Positions 19,531 to 29,555 of a DNA stretch of 64,000 nucleotides are shown piece by piece. The notes beneath the pieces are model-generated. The model did no database searches, was not told the origin of the DNA, and saw only the letters and a list, made by a program, of their open reading frames with translations. Each line of letters begins with the position of its first letter. The stretch's first letter is position 1. The position numbers and the translations under genes are program-made. Source of the DNA: Pycnococcus provasolii (lineage: Eukaryota > Chlorophyta > Pseudoscourfieldiophyceae > Pseudoscourfieldiales > Pycnococcaceae); NCBI GenBank assembly GCA_938743325.2, contig OW568871.1:836610-900609 (forward strand), given 5' to 3'.

Positions 19531-20091
19531 ATGGCCATGACCACAGCGCGAGCAGGCGCAGCACCGTCCAGGGCACACAGCAGCCGCTCAACCTTCTTCG
19601 CAGGACGCAGCGTCGCACGACCTGGAAGCTCCTTGGAAACGCGGGCGACGCGCTCGCCCACCATGATGGCTGCCAAGGCTGTGGGCTTTATCAAGCTCGC
19701 CATCGAGGCTGGCAAGGCGAACCCCGCGCCACCGGTTGGACCCGCGCTGGGCGCCAAGGGCGTTAACATCATGGCCTTCTGCAAGGAGTACAACGCAAAG
19801 ACGCAGGACAAGGCTGGCACCATCATTCCCGTGGAAATCACCGTGTACGAGGACAAGAGCTTCACCTTCATCCTGAAGACGCCACCGGCAAGCGTGCTGT
19901 TGAAAAAGGCTGCGGGTATTCCAAAGGGCGCGGGGGACAGCTCGAAGGGAAACGTGGGTTCCGTAACCCGCGAGCAGCTCAAGGAGATTGCGACGATAAA
20001 GCTCCCTGACCTGAACGCAAATGACGTCGAGGCTGCGATGAAGATTGTGGCTGGCACAGCCTTTAACATGGGAATCCAAATCGTGGACTAA
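19531..20091 (+). CDS. PRPL11: Plastid 50S ribosomal protein L11, precursor
   Basis: This 186-residue precursor has about 44 transit-peptide residues (rich in Ser, Arg and Ala) before the bacterial-type L11 body. The body has [20 protein letters not shown] with the RNA-contacting [18 protein letters not shown] loop, [19 protein letters not shown], and a C-terminal rRNA-binding domain ending [19 protein letters not shown]11 binds the GTPase-associated centre of 23S rRNA. Its cyanobacterial-type sequence and leader indicate the chloroplast ribosome rather than the mitochondrial or cytosolic one. No intron is seen. The gene is divergent from PLGG1. Confidence 0.96.
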   Translation: MAMTTARAGAAPSRAHSSRSTFFAGRSVARPGSSLETRATRSPTMMAAKAVGFIKLAIEAGKANPAPPVGPALGAKGVNIMAFCKEYNAKTQDKAGTIIPVEITVYEDKSFTFILKTPPASVLLKKAAGIPKGAGDSSKGNVGSVTREQLKEIATIKLPDLNANDVEAAMKIVAGTAFNMGIQIVD

Positions 20092-20310
20092 GTTTCGTCA
20101 TCATCCACGAATGAATGGATATTGGCGAAGATGGCATAGTAAAGATTCAAAAAGAGAAGAGTAACAAAAAGACCTGTTCTTCATCACCACGTATTTTGAG
20201 AAGACGGGTGCCAGTTTAAAAGAAGTAAAGAGGAACCAAAAAAGAGAGGGAGAGAAAGAGAAAGAGAAAGAAGAAGAGAACGGTATTGGTGAGGCTCAAA
20301 CCAGAGCCAC

Positions 20311-21769
20311 TTACCACTCGCAGTCGACGAATTCGAATGGCCCAAGTGAGCCAACAGAGCCTAACTTCATTAATGCTGGCTCGGAGAAGCATCTCTTCAG
20401 AGAATCGCCAGGATGTTCGTACACGTCGACACAACCGTCGTCTCCTTCGACGTTGTCGTCGACGTTGCCGCTGTCGTTTTGATCATTCTCCTCGTGCCAC
20501 CAAACGGATTGCGACTGATTTCCGACTTTTGGAGAGCAATTGTTTGGCGCCGTCTTCAGCGCGCTTCGCTGTGGTCCATCCGCCGCCATTGCAGCCGAGA
20601 CAGCCATGGGAGCTCCCATGGCAATGCTGCCGCCGCTGCCGTCCTTGGGATTCGAGGGCATGTCATCGCCATCCTCTTCGCCAACTGCCAAACCATCCGT
20701 GGCATTCTTGGCGTTCACGCCGTTCGGGCCGTGCACCTTCGCGAAGCGGCCCTTGACACGCGGTCTGTTATCTGCGAGTGTCTTGCGACATGCGTATCTG
20801 ATTTTCTTGAAGCCCATCGTCACCGCCTGAACACGTACCATGCGCTTCTGCCGGTACCTTGCAAGCTGCGCCGCCCTCATGCCGCTCGGAATGCCGGCTG
20901 GACCACCAGCTGCCGCGGACATCGGAACGTGAGGTGGAGGGATGACCCTGGACGTGCCACCACCACCACCACCACCTAGCGGACTTGGCGCGTACGTCGA
21001 AATGTGCTGGCTTGCGAGCGTCGCAAATGCATGGCACGACGCGGCGCGAGGCATTGTCGCACGGCGAGCTTTGGATGCTCCTCCGCTGCGCACGCCACCA
21101 CCTGTGGCGCTTGAACCAACGAAACGCTTCGCCGCACCTTGAAACTGGCTCTCACCGCTGTCTCCGACAGCTGCTGAGGGTGGCTGTGTTGTTGCAATCG
21201 ACAGCGAATGCGTCTCTGGTGGATAGCCAGCGCCGGGGCGTGCGTGCATGTGAAGTGGAAGTACACCGTGAGAGTGAGGCGGCATCATCGGCGTCGATAC
21301 GGCGGCGGAGGAGCTGTATGGCATTGGCAATGAGTGCTGCTGCATGACGTGCGGCATTTGTTGTGCCGGTAGCCCCGACGACTGCGGAATGTGAGAAAGG
21401 TGGTGGTGAGGAGGCGGGTGATGCGGCCCTCCCCACATGGCATGCGGTGGAAGTTGCGAGTGGAAGGAACCTGGGTGCAGCAAGTCTGGCATGGGCATGG
21501 GCAGCGTTGTTGCCAAATCCGAGCCATCAAAGTCCCTAATCATGTTAATGCCGATTGGCTCGTACGAGGAATTCGTCGTTGCAGTTGTTGCCGTGATTGT
21601 AGTAGCAGGTGGCTGCGAAGGCGTGGATGCCGATGCCGACTGCGGCGGTGGCGGTGGTGGCGGCGGTGGTGGCGGCGGTGGCGGGGCTGCTTTGGTGCGA
21701 GCGTTGGGAGGTGGAGACGACGGCGACGACGGCGAGCCATGTCGCATCGTCGAAGGAATAATGGAAGGA

Positions 21770-21800
<31 letters not shown>

Positions 21801-22393
21801 GGTGCTGCTGCTGGTGGTGGTGTTGCTGCGCCGCCGTCGTCGTTGGCTGGACATACGCTCCACCGCCTCCCATATTCGAGAGCGGAGGTGGATACATCGT
21901 GGGTGGCGAACCACCACCCGCATCTGTCCAGTGCTGCACCGTTCCGTCAGACCCTCCCGAGCCATTGCCACTGTTGCTCGGACTTCGTTCACGGTGCTTC
22001 TCCAGGCTTTGACGTTCAATGGTCGCCTCCGCAATATCTGGCACGTCGAGGTAGTCGTCCGTACTACTCGCTGGGCTCGCAGCGGCGTGAAAGCGCCTTC
22101 GCCATTCCTCCGCTGGAAGGGAAGCTGCGTGTTGTGGGCTTGTCACCATAGTAGAAATGCCGATGCGTTTGTGTCGCGCTGCGAGGCGATTCACCGCGTG
22201 CACCTGAATGTCACACTGCGTGCATAAAAAAGCATCTAATAGGAAAAGTGCGTTTTTTTTGTTTTTTTTTTTGTTTTGGGGTGAGAAGGTGGGAGCAACA
22301 AATAAATATGCTGACGATGCAACAAAAAAACGTACCATCCGCTTGGCAGAAGAAGGCTGCCGCGTTGTTTCCGCACTGGTCGCAGCGGAACAT
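20311..22393 (-). CDS. CONSTANS-like B-box/CCT transcription regulator (two exons)
   Basis: Exon 1 (22393-22336) encodes MFRCDQCGNNAAAFFCQAD. A 100-base GT-AG intron is removed, and exon 2 (22235-20311) resumes with AFLCTQCDIQVHAVNR, together rebuilding one B-box zinc finger (residues ~4-43). The long middle is rich in Gln, His, Pro and Ser. A CCT domain lies near residues 472-522 (ARYRQKRMVRVQ, KKIRYACRKTLADNRPRVKG). The product is 660 residues. B-box plus CCT defines the CONSTANS-like family, which reads day length and circadian state in plants and green algae. Only one B-box is present, as in algal members. The B-box is split by the intron, so the 5' exon is easily missed. Confidence 0.88.
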
Positions 22394-23461
22394 GACTCAG
22401 ACGATGTTTTTGCAGATGATGCTGCGCCTTTGGTACCTTGACGTACTTGTCCGGTTTGTTATCAGCCTGTGGATATCCGCTCGTGTAAGTTGCTCCAATG
22501 TAGTCCGCCCGCGGCTTTTCTTTCTAGTGTGCGCAGTCTCTGCTTTTTGGAAAGAAGCTTTTTTTTATTGGCGCTGCTTGTCTAGTTGCGCGCGTTTGGT
22601 GTCTTTGTATGTTGAGCCGCAGAAGCGCGCGTGGTTCGTGTTGCGCGTGCGACAGCGAGCGTTGTGTGCGAGTGCGAGTGCGAGTAGTGCGTTGTCTGCC
22701 ACGTCGTCGACTACAAGAAAAAGGGCGTATAGGACTAGGGTTATTAGGTGAGGAAGGGAAGGGAAGCGGGTCAGCGTGGGCAGGGCAGGGCAAAAGGGCA
22801 GGGGCAGGGCATATATATGCCTGCCAGGTTTTGCCTCCGTTTATCCACTCGGGGAAATGCAGATCCCCATCAATTGCAGAAACGCAAACGGAAACGACGG
22901 ATCTTCTATACTTTCTCTGCCTCGTAAATCGCCAACGCAGAGGGGCAAATCTTGGACCGAAGTAAGCTGAGATCTCTTCGCTTTTATTCAGGTCCTAATG
23001 TTCTTCGCGCCATAGTCACACCTCCAATTTCCAATGTGAGCACACGCTTCTTCCCCTCCCAAGAGTTGCACTTCCCCTTTAGCTACGATAGAGAACTAGG
23101 AATGAGATCGCACCCTCATCCAACCAACAATACAGCAAGGAGTCCCGTAGAGTGACGCGGGGTCTCTCTAGCTTGCGGGCTTAAAAGTGGCGGCAGGCGA
23201 CGGAGGCGGAAAGGGGTTCCCACTTCACATCTGCTGGAAAGGTTTTCCTATTCGGGGTTTGGTTTCGGGGTTTGTTCTTTTTCGCTTTTTGATGAGCGCA
23301 GCTTCCCATTCGACATTCCTGTACTGTAAGGCTTAACTCTTAAGGCCGTTCGTCATCATCTTTCCACGTCTTAAGGTAAGGCCAAGGCCGTCATCGTTCC
23401 ACGCAACGTCGTAGAGGCATCAGGCTTAGGATAATACCCCCTCTCTCTCTGTCTTTCATGG
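22394..23461. other. Intergenic boundary between core and accessory regions
   Basis: No supported gene. It contains a TAGGGTTATTAGG telomere-like scrap near 22735-22748, GGGCA-rich purine repeats (22748-22805), a TATATATG segment and repeated CTTAAGG/AAGGCCG words near 23334-23395. The base composition is more variable than to the left. Confidence 0.4.
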
Positions 23462-24478
23462 ATGGAATGCTCCTTTGGATCTGAGAATGGCTCTGCCTCA
23501 GAAGAGTCGCTCGCGTACAAGGTGATGCGCACCGTGTGGGTGCCGTGGCAGCGTGAACGAAGATTAAACAAGGTGCGGGAGCGGAAACAAGCCGCGCGAA
23601 CGGCAACTGGACTGCTCGCAGCAGGTGGTAGGTGGTGGCATGCATCTCATGAATGTCACTCGTTAGCGATACGAGTCGACGGCAGTGTCGCGTGCTGGGG
23701 CATCAACGGTCGCGGCCAGGCCCCTCCCGCCGGCGTTCCGGGCAACTTCGTCGCAATCGCTGCGGGTGCGCGTCACTCGTTAGCGATACGAGTCGACGGC
23801 AGTGTCGCGTGCTGGGGATATAACAACTTCGGCCAGGCCCCTCCCGGCGGCGTTCCGGGCAACTTCGTCGCAATCGCCGCGGGTATCGACCACTCTTTGG
23901 CGCTACGAGTCGACGGCAGTATCGCGTGCTGGGGATATAACGGGCATGGCCAGGCCCCTCCCGCCGGCGTTCCGGGCAACTTCGTCGCAATCGCTGCGGG
24001 TGATGTACACTCTTTGGCGCTACGAGTCGACGGCAATATCGCGTGCTGGGGATTCAACAGGTTTGGCCAGGCCCCTCCCGCCGGCGTTCCGGGCAACTTC
24101 GTCGCAATCGTTGCGGGTGAAGTACACTCTTTGGCGCTACGACCCGACGGCAGTGTCGCGTGCTGGGGAAGCAACTTCAACGGCCAAGCCCCTCCCGCCG
24201 GCGTTCCGGGCAACTTCGTCGCAATCGCTGCGGGTTGGCATCACTCGCTTGCGCTACGAGTCGACGGCAGCATCGCGTGCTGGGGATATTACGGGTTTGA
24301 CCAGGCCCCTCCCGCCGGCGTTCCGGGCGACTTCGTCGCAATCGCTGCGGCTCACAACCACTCTTTGGCGCTTCGGCGCGACGGCAGTATCGCGTGCTGG
24401 GGCCAAAACAACGCAGGCCAAGCACCTCCCGCCGGCGTGCGCGGTCCATTCAGGGTTACGCAGGCGGAATTGTAAAAA
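23462..24478 (+). CDS. Seven-repeat RCC1-like propeller protein
   Basis: This 337-residue protein has a charged N-terminal segment (PWQRERRLNKVRERKQ at ~29-44) followed by exactly seven near-identical 39-residue repeats, with repeat starts spaced 117 bases apart (23657 to 24359). Each repeat reads HSLALRVDGSVACWG, a variable N-x-x-GQ turn, then APPAGVPGNFVAIAAG. The pattern is that of RCC1-type beta-propeller blades, which are usually ~50 residues, so these are shortened. Seven repeats would close a propeller. Repeat homogeneity implies recent expansion or gene conversion. The function is unknown; RCC1-like folds serve as exchange factors, ubiquitin-ligase adaptors and lectin-like scaffolds. 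Confidence 0.7.
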
Positions 24479-24481
24479 GGA

Positions 24482-25052
24482 TTATTGTTTACTCAACTTG
24501 TAACATCCGTCAACGTAGTAGGCACCCGCGGTTCCGCCGGTAACTCCAAAGTTGGCGAAGAGGATGTTGGTGATGTGGCTGCCCGCTGGGCAGTTCAACT
24601 TCATCTCGGACTTCTCAGCCACCTGCGAGCTCACCAGTCCGACGATTCCGTGAGCCTTGCCCTTGGCGTCGCGAACGCCGTAGTTGTTGCCCTCGTTGAA
24701 CCTGTAGTGCGCCACGAGCTTGTCCTCGGATCGTGGTGAAAGAGCTGTCCGTTCCGTACTCGCTGTATGGCGCGAATGCCCACACCTCGTTCAGGCTCTC
24801 CTCCGTGCCAATCGCAATAGTCGCGTCGGCGAACATCGGCTGGAACGCGAACGCCTTGTTGAACACCGTCGAAGAGCCACCCTCGACGAACGTGAGCTTC
24901 ACCTGCATGTCGTCGAGAGCCGCCGACTCGCAGCGAGCCATCTCCAGCATCTGTGCCTCGGTGAAGTCACCCGTGGCATAGAAGGCGAACGAGGCGATCA
25001 TGCCAACGAAGTGCTGAGACGCTCCAGCCGCATCGGCAGCCGTGCCAAGCAC
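24482..25052 (-). pseudogene. LamG/SUEL-lectin surface-protein fragment
   Basis: Two frames on the minus strand, joined by a shift near 24720-24735, encode a piece (GIGTEESLNEVWAFAPYSEYGTD and HYRFNEGNNYGVRDAKGKAHGI) leading into CPAGSHITNILFANFG, the start of a SUEL/galactose-binding lectin domain. It ends abruptly at YVDGCYKLSKQ. The same sequence occurs on the plus strand at about 28205-28420, where it continues into a full lectin domain. This copy is therefore truncated and frameshifted. Confidence 0.7.
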
Positions 25053-25081
25053 GATCCGTCACAAAGAACTGGATGCTCACG

Positions 25082-25420
25082 CTATCGACCCGCGAGTTCG
25101 CCGCCAATTGCACCTAGTAGTCGCCCACCCGTTTTCCCAAGCGTCGCGCCTATTGACTCCGTAAAGCTGACGCGACGTTTACCCGTCTGAGATGACGACG
25201 ACGACGACGATGCGGATGCGGATGCGGATGAATCGCGCGTTATGAAGTGTGCCTCCTGCGCCGCAACCGCGACGACATCCGCGGTGCGCGCGGATGCGAG
25301 CCACGCGTCCATTGATGCGCGCGTCGGCTGCTTGTTGCCGACGTTCTACGTGGCGCAGTGCACGACAACGTGGCCAGCTCTGTGCGTCTGCTGCGGTGCT
25401 GACGCCATGGTGACGTGTTT
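25082..25420 (-). pseudogene. Possible inositol-polyphosphate 5-phosphatase-like fragment
   Basis: The minus strand reads T, stop, NVGNKQPTRASMDAWLASAR then TADVVAVAAQEAHF. This resembles the TWNVGN and DxVAVGxQE motifs at the start of 5-phosphatase catalytic domains, with TAG where the conserved Trp codon TGG is expected. It is followed by a Ser-rich linker (encoded by TCGTCG/GATGCG repeats) and a Gly-rich tail. Recognition rests on two short motifs, so confidence is low. It appears to be an inactivated piece. Confidence 0.35.
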
Positions 25421-25780
25421 TTGACTGGGAGACGAAGGGGTCGGAGTTAGGGCTAGGGCTAGGAGGGAAACGGGGGGGGGGGGATTTTGGGGATCCCGCT
25501 CCGGCACTCATAGGGGATAAGTCATAACCGCATTCCTATAACTACGAGAAGAAAAGTATGCGTCTCAAAACTCTTAAGTTCGCGGCGGCCGGCGGGCCAT
25601 GGCCGCTCGCCCGCTCCTTCAACCTTAAGGTGGCGCGCAACCGTTGCAAGTTCGCGACCCATCGTAAGCATTCGTCTAGCAAATGGCGTCTCAACAAAAC
25701 ATTGAACTACAGAAACGGCAAGATCGACATCCTCGGATTTCAAACTTCACAAAATCACATCACAAAACTTGTTTGTGCAC

Positions 25781-26056
25781 ATGTCAGCGTCTCTGGGAGT
25801 GTTAGCGTACGACGCGCTGACCATCGCTTTTTTCCCGTGGCAGCGAGAGCGACGCATTGCCAAGGAGAAAGAGCGCCTTCGATTGGCGCCGCTCTTAGGC
25901 GGTGCGATCATCGCAGCGGGTGATCGATCGACACTCGCTAGCGCTTACTACCGCTTAGAGGCAACGGTAGCATCGCGTGAAATGACACCAACCCCTAGAA
26001 GAAGACCGCCACGTCGAAAGAAGCACTATCGATCAGTACAAGGCGACAATTCGTGA
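25781..26056 (+). CDS. Small unrecognised ORF sharing a motif with the RCC1-like protein
   Basis: The 91-residue frame (MSASLGVLAYDALTIAFFPW) contains PWQRERRIAKEKERLRLAP followed by an AAGD element. It aligns with the N-terminus of the RCC1-like protein starting at 23462 (LAYKV..PWQRERRLNKVRER..AAGG). It ends in a basic, proline-rich tail instead of propeller repeats. It may be a truncated paralogue or a 5' exon. Confidence 0.45.
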   Translation: MSASLGVLAYDALTIAFFPWQRERRIAKEKERLRLAPLLGGAIIAAGDRSTLASAYYRLEATVASREMTPTPRRRPPRRKKHYRSVQGDNS

Positions 26057-26557
26057 TCGTGCGTACGACGACTTACAGAACGCCTTCGAATCCCTGATCG
26101 GGCCTCCGTAATACAAACCACATCCCTTATCCAGACGATGACACGCGAAGACCATGGTGTGGCTTAACCCCTAATTCAGGTGGTTAACGCCGAACGAGGC
26201 TCTTGACCCCTAAGGCCCCCGGGGAAGTCCCCGGGGATAGCCGCCTTAGGAACGGTTGTCTTTGTTTCCCTTTACGTGTAACTCTCGCCTTTTTTCCGGT
26301 TTACCTTAAGTACTCCTTCGTAAGTGTACGCGCGGCAGAGCGTACCGCGGCAACTCAAGGCGCCACCTGCCACACAAGCTTGTGTCTAAGGACCGCACGA
26401 AGGTTATACTTGGACTATTTTTCTTTACCGGGAACCAACGAACCGAAAATCTCGAAACGTAAATCTCCTGATCCTCGAAACACAGATCTCTAGATCTACA
26501 GCATCTTTGGAAATCTCGAAGTGAAATCTCTTGGACAACACCACTCGGCTGCAAATC
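26057..26557. other. Intergenic region with GC-rich hairpin
   Basis: No gene is supported. It contains the strong inverted repeat at 26211-26248 and an AT-rich stretch with repeated AATCTCGAA words (26449-26525). Confidence 0.4.
26211..26248. other. GC-rich hairpin-forming sequence
   Basis: TAAGGC and CCCCGGGG on the left can pair with CCCCGGGG and GCCTTA on the right across an AAGT loop, with a 6-base bulge (ATAGCC) on the right arm. It may be an RNA structure, a terminator-like element or a footprint. Confidence 0.5.
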
Positions 26558-26767
26558 ATGGACCCTATGGCCGCTGAGGGCCTTACTGACGGTATGACGC
26601 ACCTGAAGCGAGAGAAATCCCGCAACAGCACTACGGACGCCATACTAAACGCTTTGGACAAAAAGAAATACGACGGGCAGCAGAAACAGTACCGTCGCTG
26701 GTTCAAGGCGGTTGTGGAGCAGCTAGAGGAAGTTGGCTTCTACAACATGAAGATAACCCCGAATTGA
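26558..26767 (+). CDS. Small unrecognised ORF running into the left inverted arm
   Basis: A 69-residue frame (MDPMAAEGLTDGMTHLKREK) ends GFYNMKITPN, and its last codons and stop lie inside the inverted arm that begins at 26746. It has helical, charged composition (Lys, Glu, Gln). No family is recognised. The frame may be an end of an older gene cut by the inverted-arm unit. Confidence 0.35.
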   Translation: MDPMAAEGLTDGMTHLKREKSRNSTTDAILNALDKKKYDGQQKQYRRWFKAVVEQLEEVGFYNMKITPN

Positions 26768-27226
26768 TTTTCCAGTGACAATATACCTAGCCCTAACCCT
26801 AACCCTAATCCTAACCCTAGTCCCTAACTTAAAACCCTAACCACCTCTACTTTGTCTTTTTCTCAAAGTGCCTATCATCTGTCGTTTTTCTTGCCTATTT
26901 GGTTTAACGGGGAAAAAAGGCTCTAACGGGACGCCATGTCCATGGAGGATCGACGCAACTCTGGACGACATTGCGTCCCACACAGGTACGTTAAGGACGA
27001 GCTAAGGAAGGAAAACAACCATACCTCACCAACGTACACGTTACAACTTACATCACACACAACGAACCTCCAGCGCGACCGTGCATGCCACGCACGACTG
27101 GCGATGCGCGGCGCCATGCATGGCGCGAGATGGCGTCGCCCAACCCCCAATCTTGAAAATAACCTCCCGTTCCCTCTACCCCAGGCCAACCAGTCCAAAC
27201 CAACATGCGCCGCCGAGTGCTCTGAT
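26746..27226 (+). repeat. Left inverted arm
   Basis: 481 bases, matching the reverse complement of 30571-31058 with small indels and substitutions (for example, 2-4 bases differ near TTTTCC and near AATATACCT). Confidence 0.88.
26791..26828. repeat. Interstitial telomere-like array in left arm
   Basis: Several CCCTAA units with one TCCTAA and one TAG variant. The TTAGGG strand runs leftward, out of the unit. Confidence 0.8.
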
Positions 27227-27282
27227 GGCGCCTCTCCTTAAGGCTCCCTCCTTCCTATGCAAAATACCTTTCCGTGTCCGCC

Positions 27283-27339
<57 letters not shown>

Positions 27340-27614
27340 TGAGGTATAAGAATAATAACAACAGGTTTAGGAGGAGCTCGCTGCTTCTTTGTCATCCTCG
27401 TCATCCTCGTTCTTATCCTCCTCATCAACCTCATCAGAATAATAACAATCAAGCTACTACGATATCATGTACGACAGCGGCGCGGAAAGGGATACTGGCT
27501 TGCGATGTACTCGACGAGCGCGTCGGACGCGTCGGAGTACAAGATCGAGGCTGGCGTCTACGTCGGAAGCCAGGCGTGGCGCATTCACGAGAAGACGACG
27601 AGCATCAAGCTTGA
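26936..27614 (+). CDS. Left-arm chimeric ORF (arm exon plus unrelated sequence)
   Basis: Exon 1 is 26936-26985 (MSMEDRRNSGRHCVPH) and is identical to exon 1 of the right-arm gene. Using the same donor and the acceptor at 27184, exon 2 (27185-27614) begins PTSPNQHAPPSALM. It then leaves the arm and reads a (TCTGCG)n tract as Ser-Ala repeats and the LamG-like DNA in a wrong frame. The product is therefore probably not functional. It shows that the arm carries a portable 5' gene part. Transcription is inferred from the splice signals. Confidence 0.4.
27287..27340. repeat. (TCTGCG)n microsatellite
   Basis: About nine hexamer units just inside the left arm. Confidence 0.85.
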
Positions 27615-28124
27615 CGCGTGGACCCTCGTGGGTATGAGCTACACTGGAACGGAGCTGACGCTGTTTGCCGAGGTTGACGGCGCGTTTGGCGCCATCTCGA
27701 CGACGAGCTGGGCGAACCAGGACATGCCGAGCCGATCGAACACGCAGCCCCTGCGCATTGGCCAGGGATTCCTCGGGCTGATTGACGACGTGCGCATGTA
27801 CGACAGCGGCGCGGAAAGGGATACTGGCTTGCGATGTACTCGACGAGCGCGTCGGACGCGTCGGAGTACACGATCGAGGCTGGCGTCTACGTCGGAAGCC
27901 AGGCGCGGCGCATTCACGAGAAGACGACGAGCATCAAGCTTGACGCGTGGACTCTCGTGGGCATGAGCTACACTGGAACGGAGCTGACGCTGTTTGCCGA
28001 GGTTGACGGCGCGTTTGGCGCCATCTCGACGACGAGCTGGGCGAACCAGGACATGCCGAGCCGATCGAACACGCAGCCTCTGCGCATTGGCCAGGGATTC
28101 CTCGGGCTGATTGACGACGTGCGC
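27467..28124 (+). repeat. 329-bp tandem duplication of a LamG-like segment
   Basis: Copies at 27467-27795 and 27796-28124 differ at only a few bases (e.g. AAG/ACG after TAC, TGG/CGG in the GSQ region). The unit length is not a multiple of three, so reading from copy one into copy two goes out of frame. Confidence 0.85.
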
Positions 28125-29555
28125 ATGTACGACAGCGGCGCCGTGAGCGCGGAGAACATGTTCGGCGATTCGTTCTGCCCGCTCAAGGACTCCGAGGACA
28201 AGCTCGTGGCGCACTACAGGTTCAACGAGGGCAACAACTACGGTGTTTTTGACGCCAAGGGCAAGGCTCACGGAATCGTCGGACTGGTGAGCTCGCAGGT
28301 GGCTGAGAAGTCCGAGATGAAGTTGAACTGCCCAGCGGGCAGCCACATCACCAACATCCTCTACGCCAACTTTGGAGTTACCGGCGGAACCGCGGGTGCC
28401 TACTACGTTGACGGATGCTCGGCGTCGACGTCGATGAAGGAGGTTACGAAGGAGTGCCTTGGCAAGCAGAGCTGCCGCATGCACGCGGTTGTTCGCAACT
28501 TCGGGCAGCCGTGCAAGAACAGCGTGAAGACGCTCGCGGTGACGGCGACGTGCGGAATGGCGGGTGAGCCGTTCTGGTCGAACATGACGGCGCCGACGCT
28601 CGTCGGTGTCGCCGATGCGGCGGTGCAGCCGACGTGTGCGTTTGGATCGGCGTGGAACACGACGTATCCCGCGGAGTTCTCTGACATGCTTGCGAACAAG
28701 ACGTGCGACGGATTCGACTTGTCTGAGGCGACCGTGGGAGAAATCGTCACATTTGGAATTGTCAAGAAGGATGGCTGCGGATACTCGGACTACACGCCTG
28801 AGGAGAAGGAGCTCTACAAGGGCACGTTCTCCTACGGCTTCGAGGTGTACGGCACGAGCCCGAGCGGACCTAGCGAGGGATGCTTTGCCATGGGCATGGA
28901 CATGATCTCGGTGGATGTGATGTCGAACCACGCTGGTGGATACTGCGGAACTTTCAACGACGCGCACGTGTTCGCGTACACGCCCGCGCACTGTCGCCGA
29001 GCGAGGTGCACCCGGGCACCTTCAAAGGGTGCAGATAAAAAGTTTCGCGCCATCCCGTGGAGCACGGTGGCAGCCAAACGTCTGATTCGCGAGCGAACGG
29101 AGCAGCAGGAGGCTGATCGAAGGAAGCGGTACGAGCTGAATTACGATGCTGTATCCATGCTCAATCTGTGCGACGAGCCAGACAACGCGCGCGCGAAGGC
29201 GTACACGCGAATCGCCAGCGCGCTGTTCGCTATTGGCAAGTTTCGCGAAGCATACGACGCCTTAGGGAGTGCGCTGCAGATCGACCCGTCGAACGAAGTC
29301 TGTCTGCACGGACGAGAGGAGTGCGCAGCAAGGCTACCTGTACCAACGAGCGGGGACAACCTCTTAGTCACGGCGTCGGACGGGTACGCGAAGGACGCGC
29401 CTGTAACGCCCGCGAGGTGGGAGGAGTCAGGCGTCGCGCCGCGTAAGCCTCTCACGCTCAAGCAAGTGCTCGAGCTCGCGGCGGAGGCTGGCTTCTGGAT
29501 GGATGCGAGCGCGTCGGATCCGAGCGATACGAGGCCGCTGCGCGGCGCGTGTTGA
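27834..29555 (+). CDS. LamG-like + SUEL-lectin + TPR chimeric ORF (captured pieces)
   Basis: This 573-residue frame has three parts. Residues ~1-145 are a concanavalin/LamG-like fold (LDAWTLVGMSYTGTELTLF, LIDDVRMYDSGAVS). Residues ~160-245 are a SUEL/galactose-binding lectin domain (CPAGSHITNILYANFG, SCRMHAVVRNFGQPC). Next comes a Cys-containing segment of unknown kind (DGCGYSDYTPEEKELY). From about residue 385 there is an unrelated intracellular-type region with one TPR (AKAYTRIASALFAIGKFREA). The first half is extracellular in style and the second cytosolic, with no membrane span or signal peptide, so this looks like an accidental in-frame junction near 28985. Coherent sequence continues one base out of frame (29545-29754, FFNLYGVTSLTTFNARYS), ending at a stop at 29754. 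Confidence 0.5.
   Translation: MYSTSASDASEYTIEAGVYVGSQARRIHEKTTSIKLDAWTLVGMSYTGTELTLFAEVDGAFGAISTTSWANQDMPSRSNTQPLRIGQGFLGLIDDVRMYDSGAVSAENMFGDSFCPLKDSEDKLVAHYRFNEGNNYGVFDAKGKAHGIVGLVSSQVAEKSEMKLNCPAGSHITNILYANFGVTGGTAGAYYVDGCSASTSMKEVTKECLGKQSCRMHAVVRNFGQPCKNSVKTLAVTATCGMAGEPFWSNMTAPTLVGVADAAVQPTCAFGSAWNTTYPAEFSDMLANKTCDGFDLSEATVGEIVTFGIVKKDGCGYSDYTPEEKELYKGTFSYGFEVYGTSPSGPSEGCFAMGMDMISVDVMSNHAGGYCGTFNDAHVFAYTPAHCRRARCTRAPSKGADKKFRAIPWSTVAAKRLIRERTEQQEADRRKRYELNYDAVSMLNLCDEPDNARAKAYTRIASALFAIGKFREAYDALGSALQIDPSNEVCLHGREECAARLPVPTSGDNLLVTASDGYAKDAPVTPARWEESGVAPRKPLTLKQVLELAAEAGFWMDASASDPSDTRPLRGAC

Noticed and set aside
12978-20091. Bacterial-type genes (sulfate-binding protein, LrgB, L11) as evidence of bacterial contamination
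   Set aside because: Each carries a plastid-targeting leader, and they interleave with clearly eukaryotic genes such as DPY30, TRAPPC1 and DRC3.
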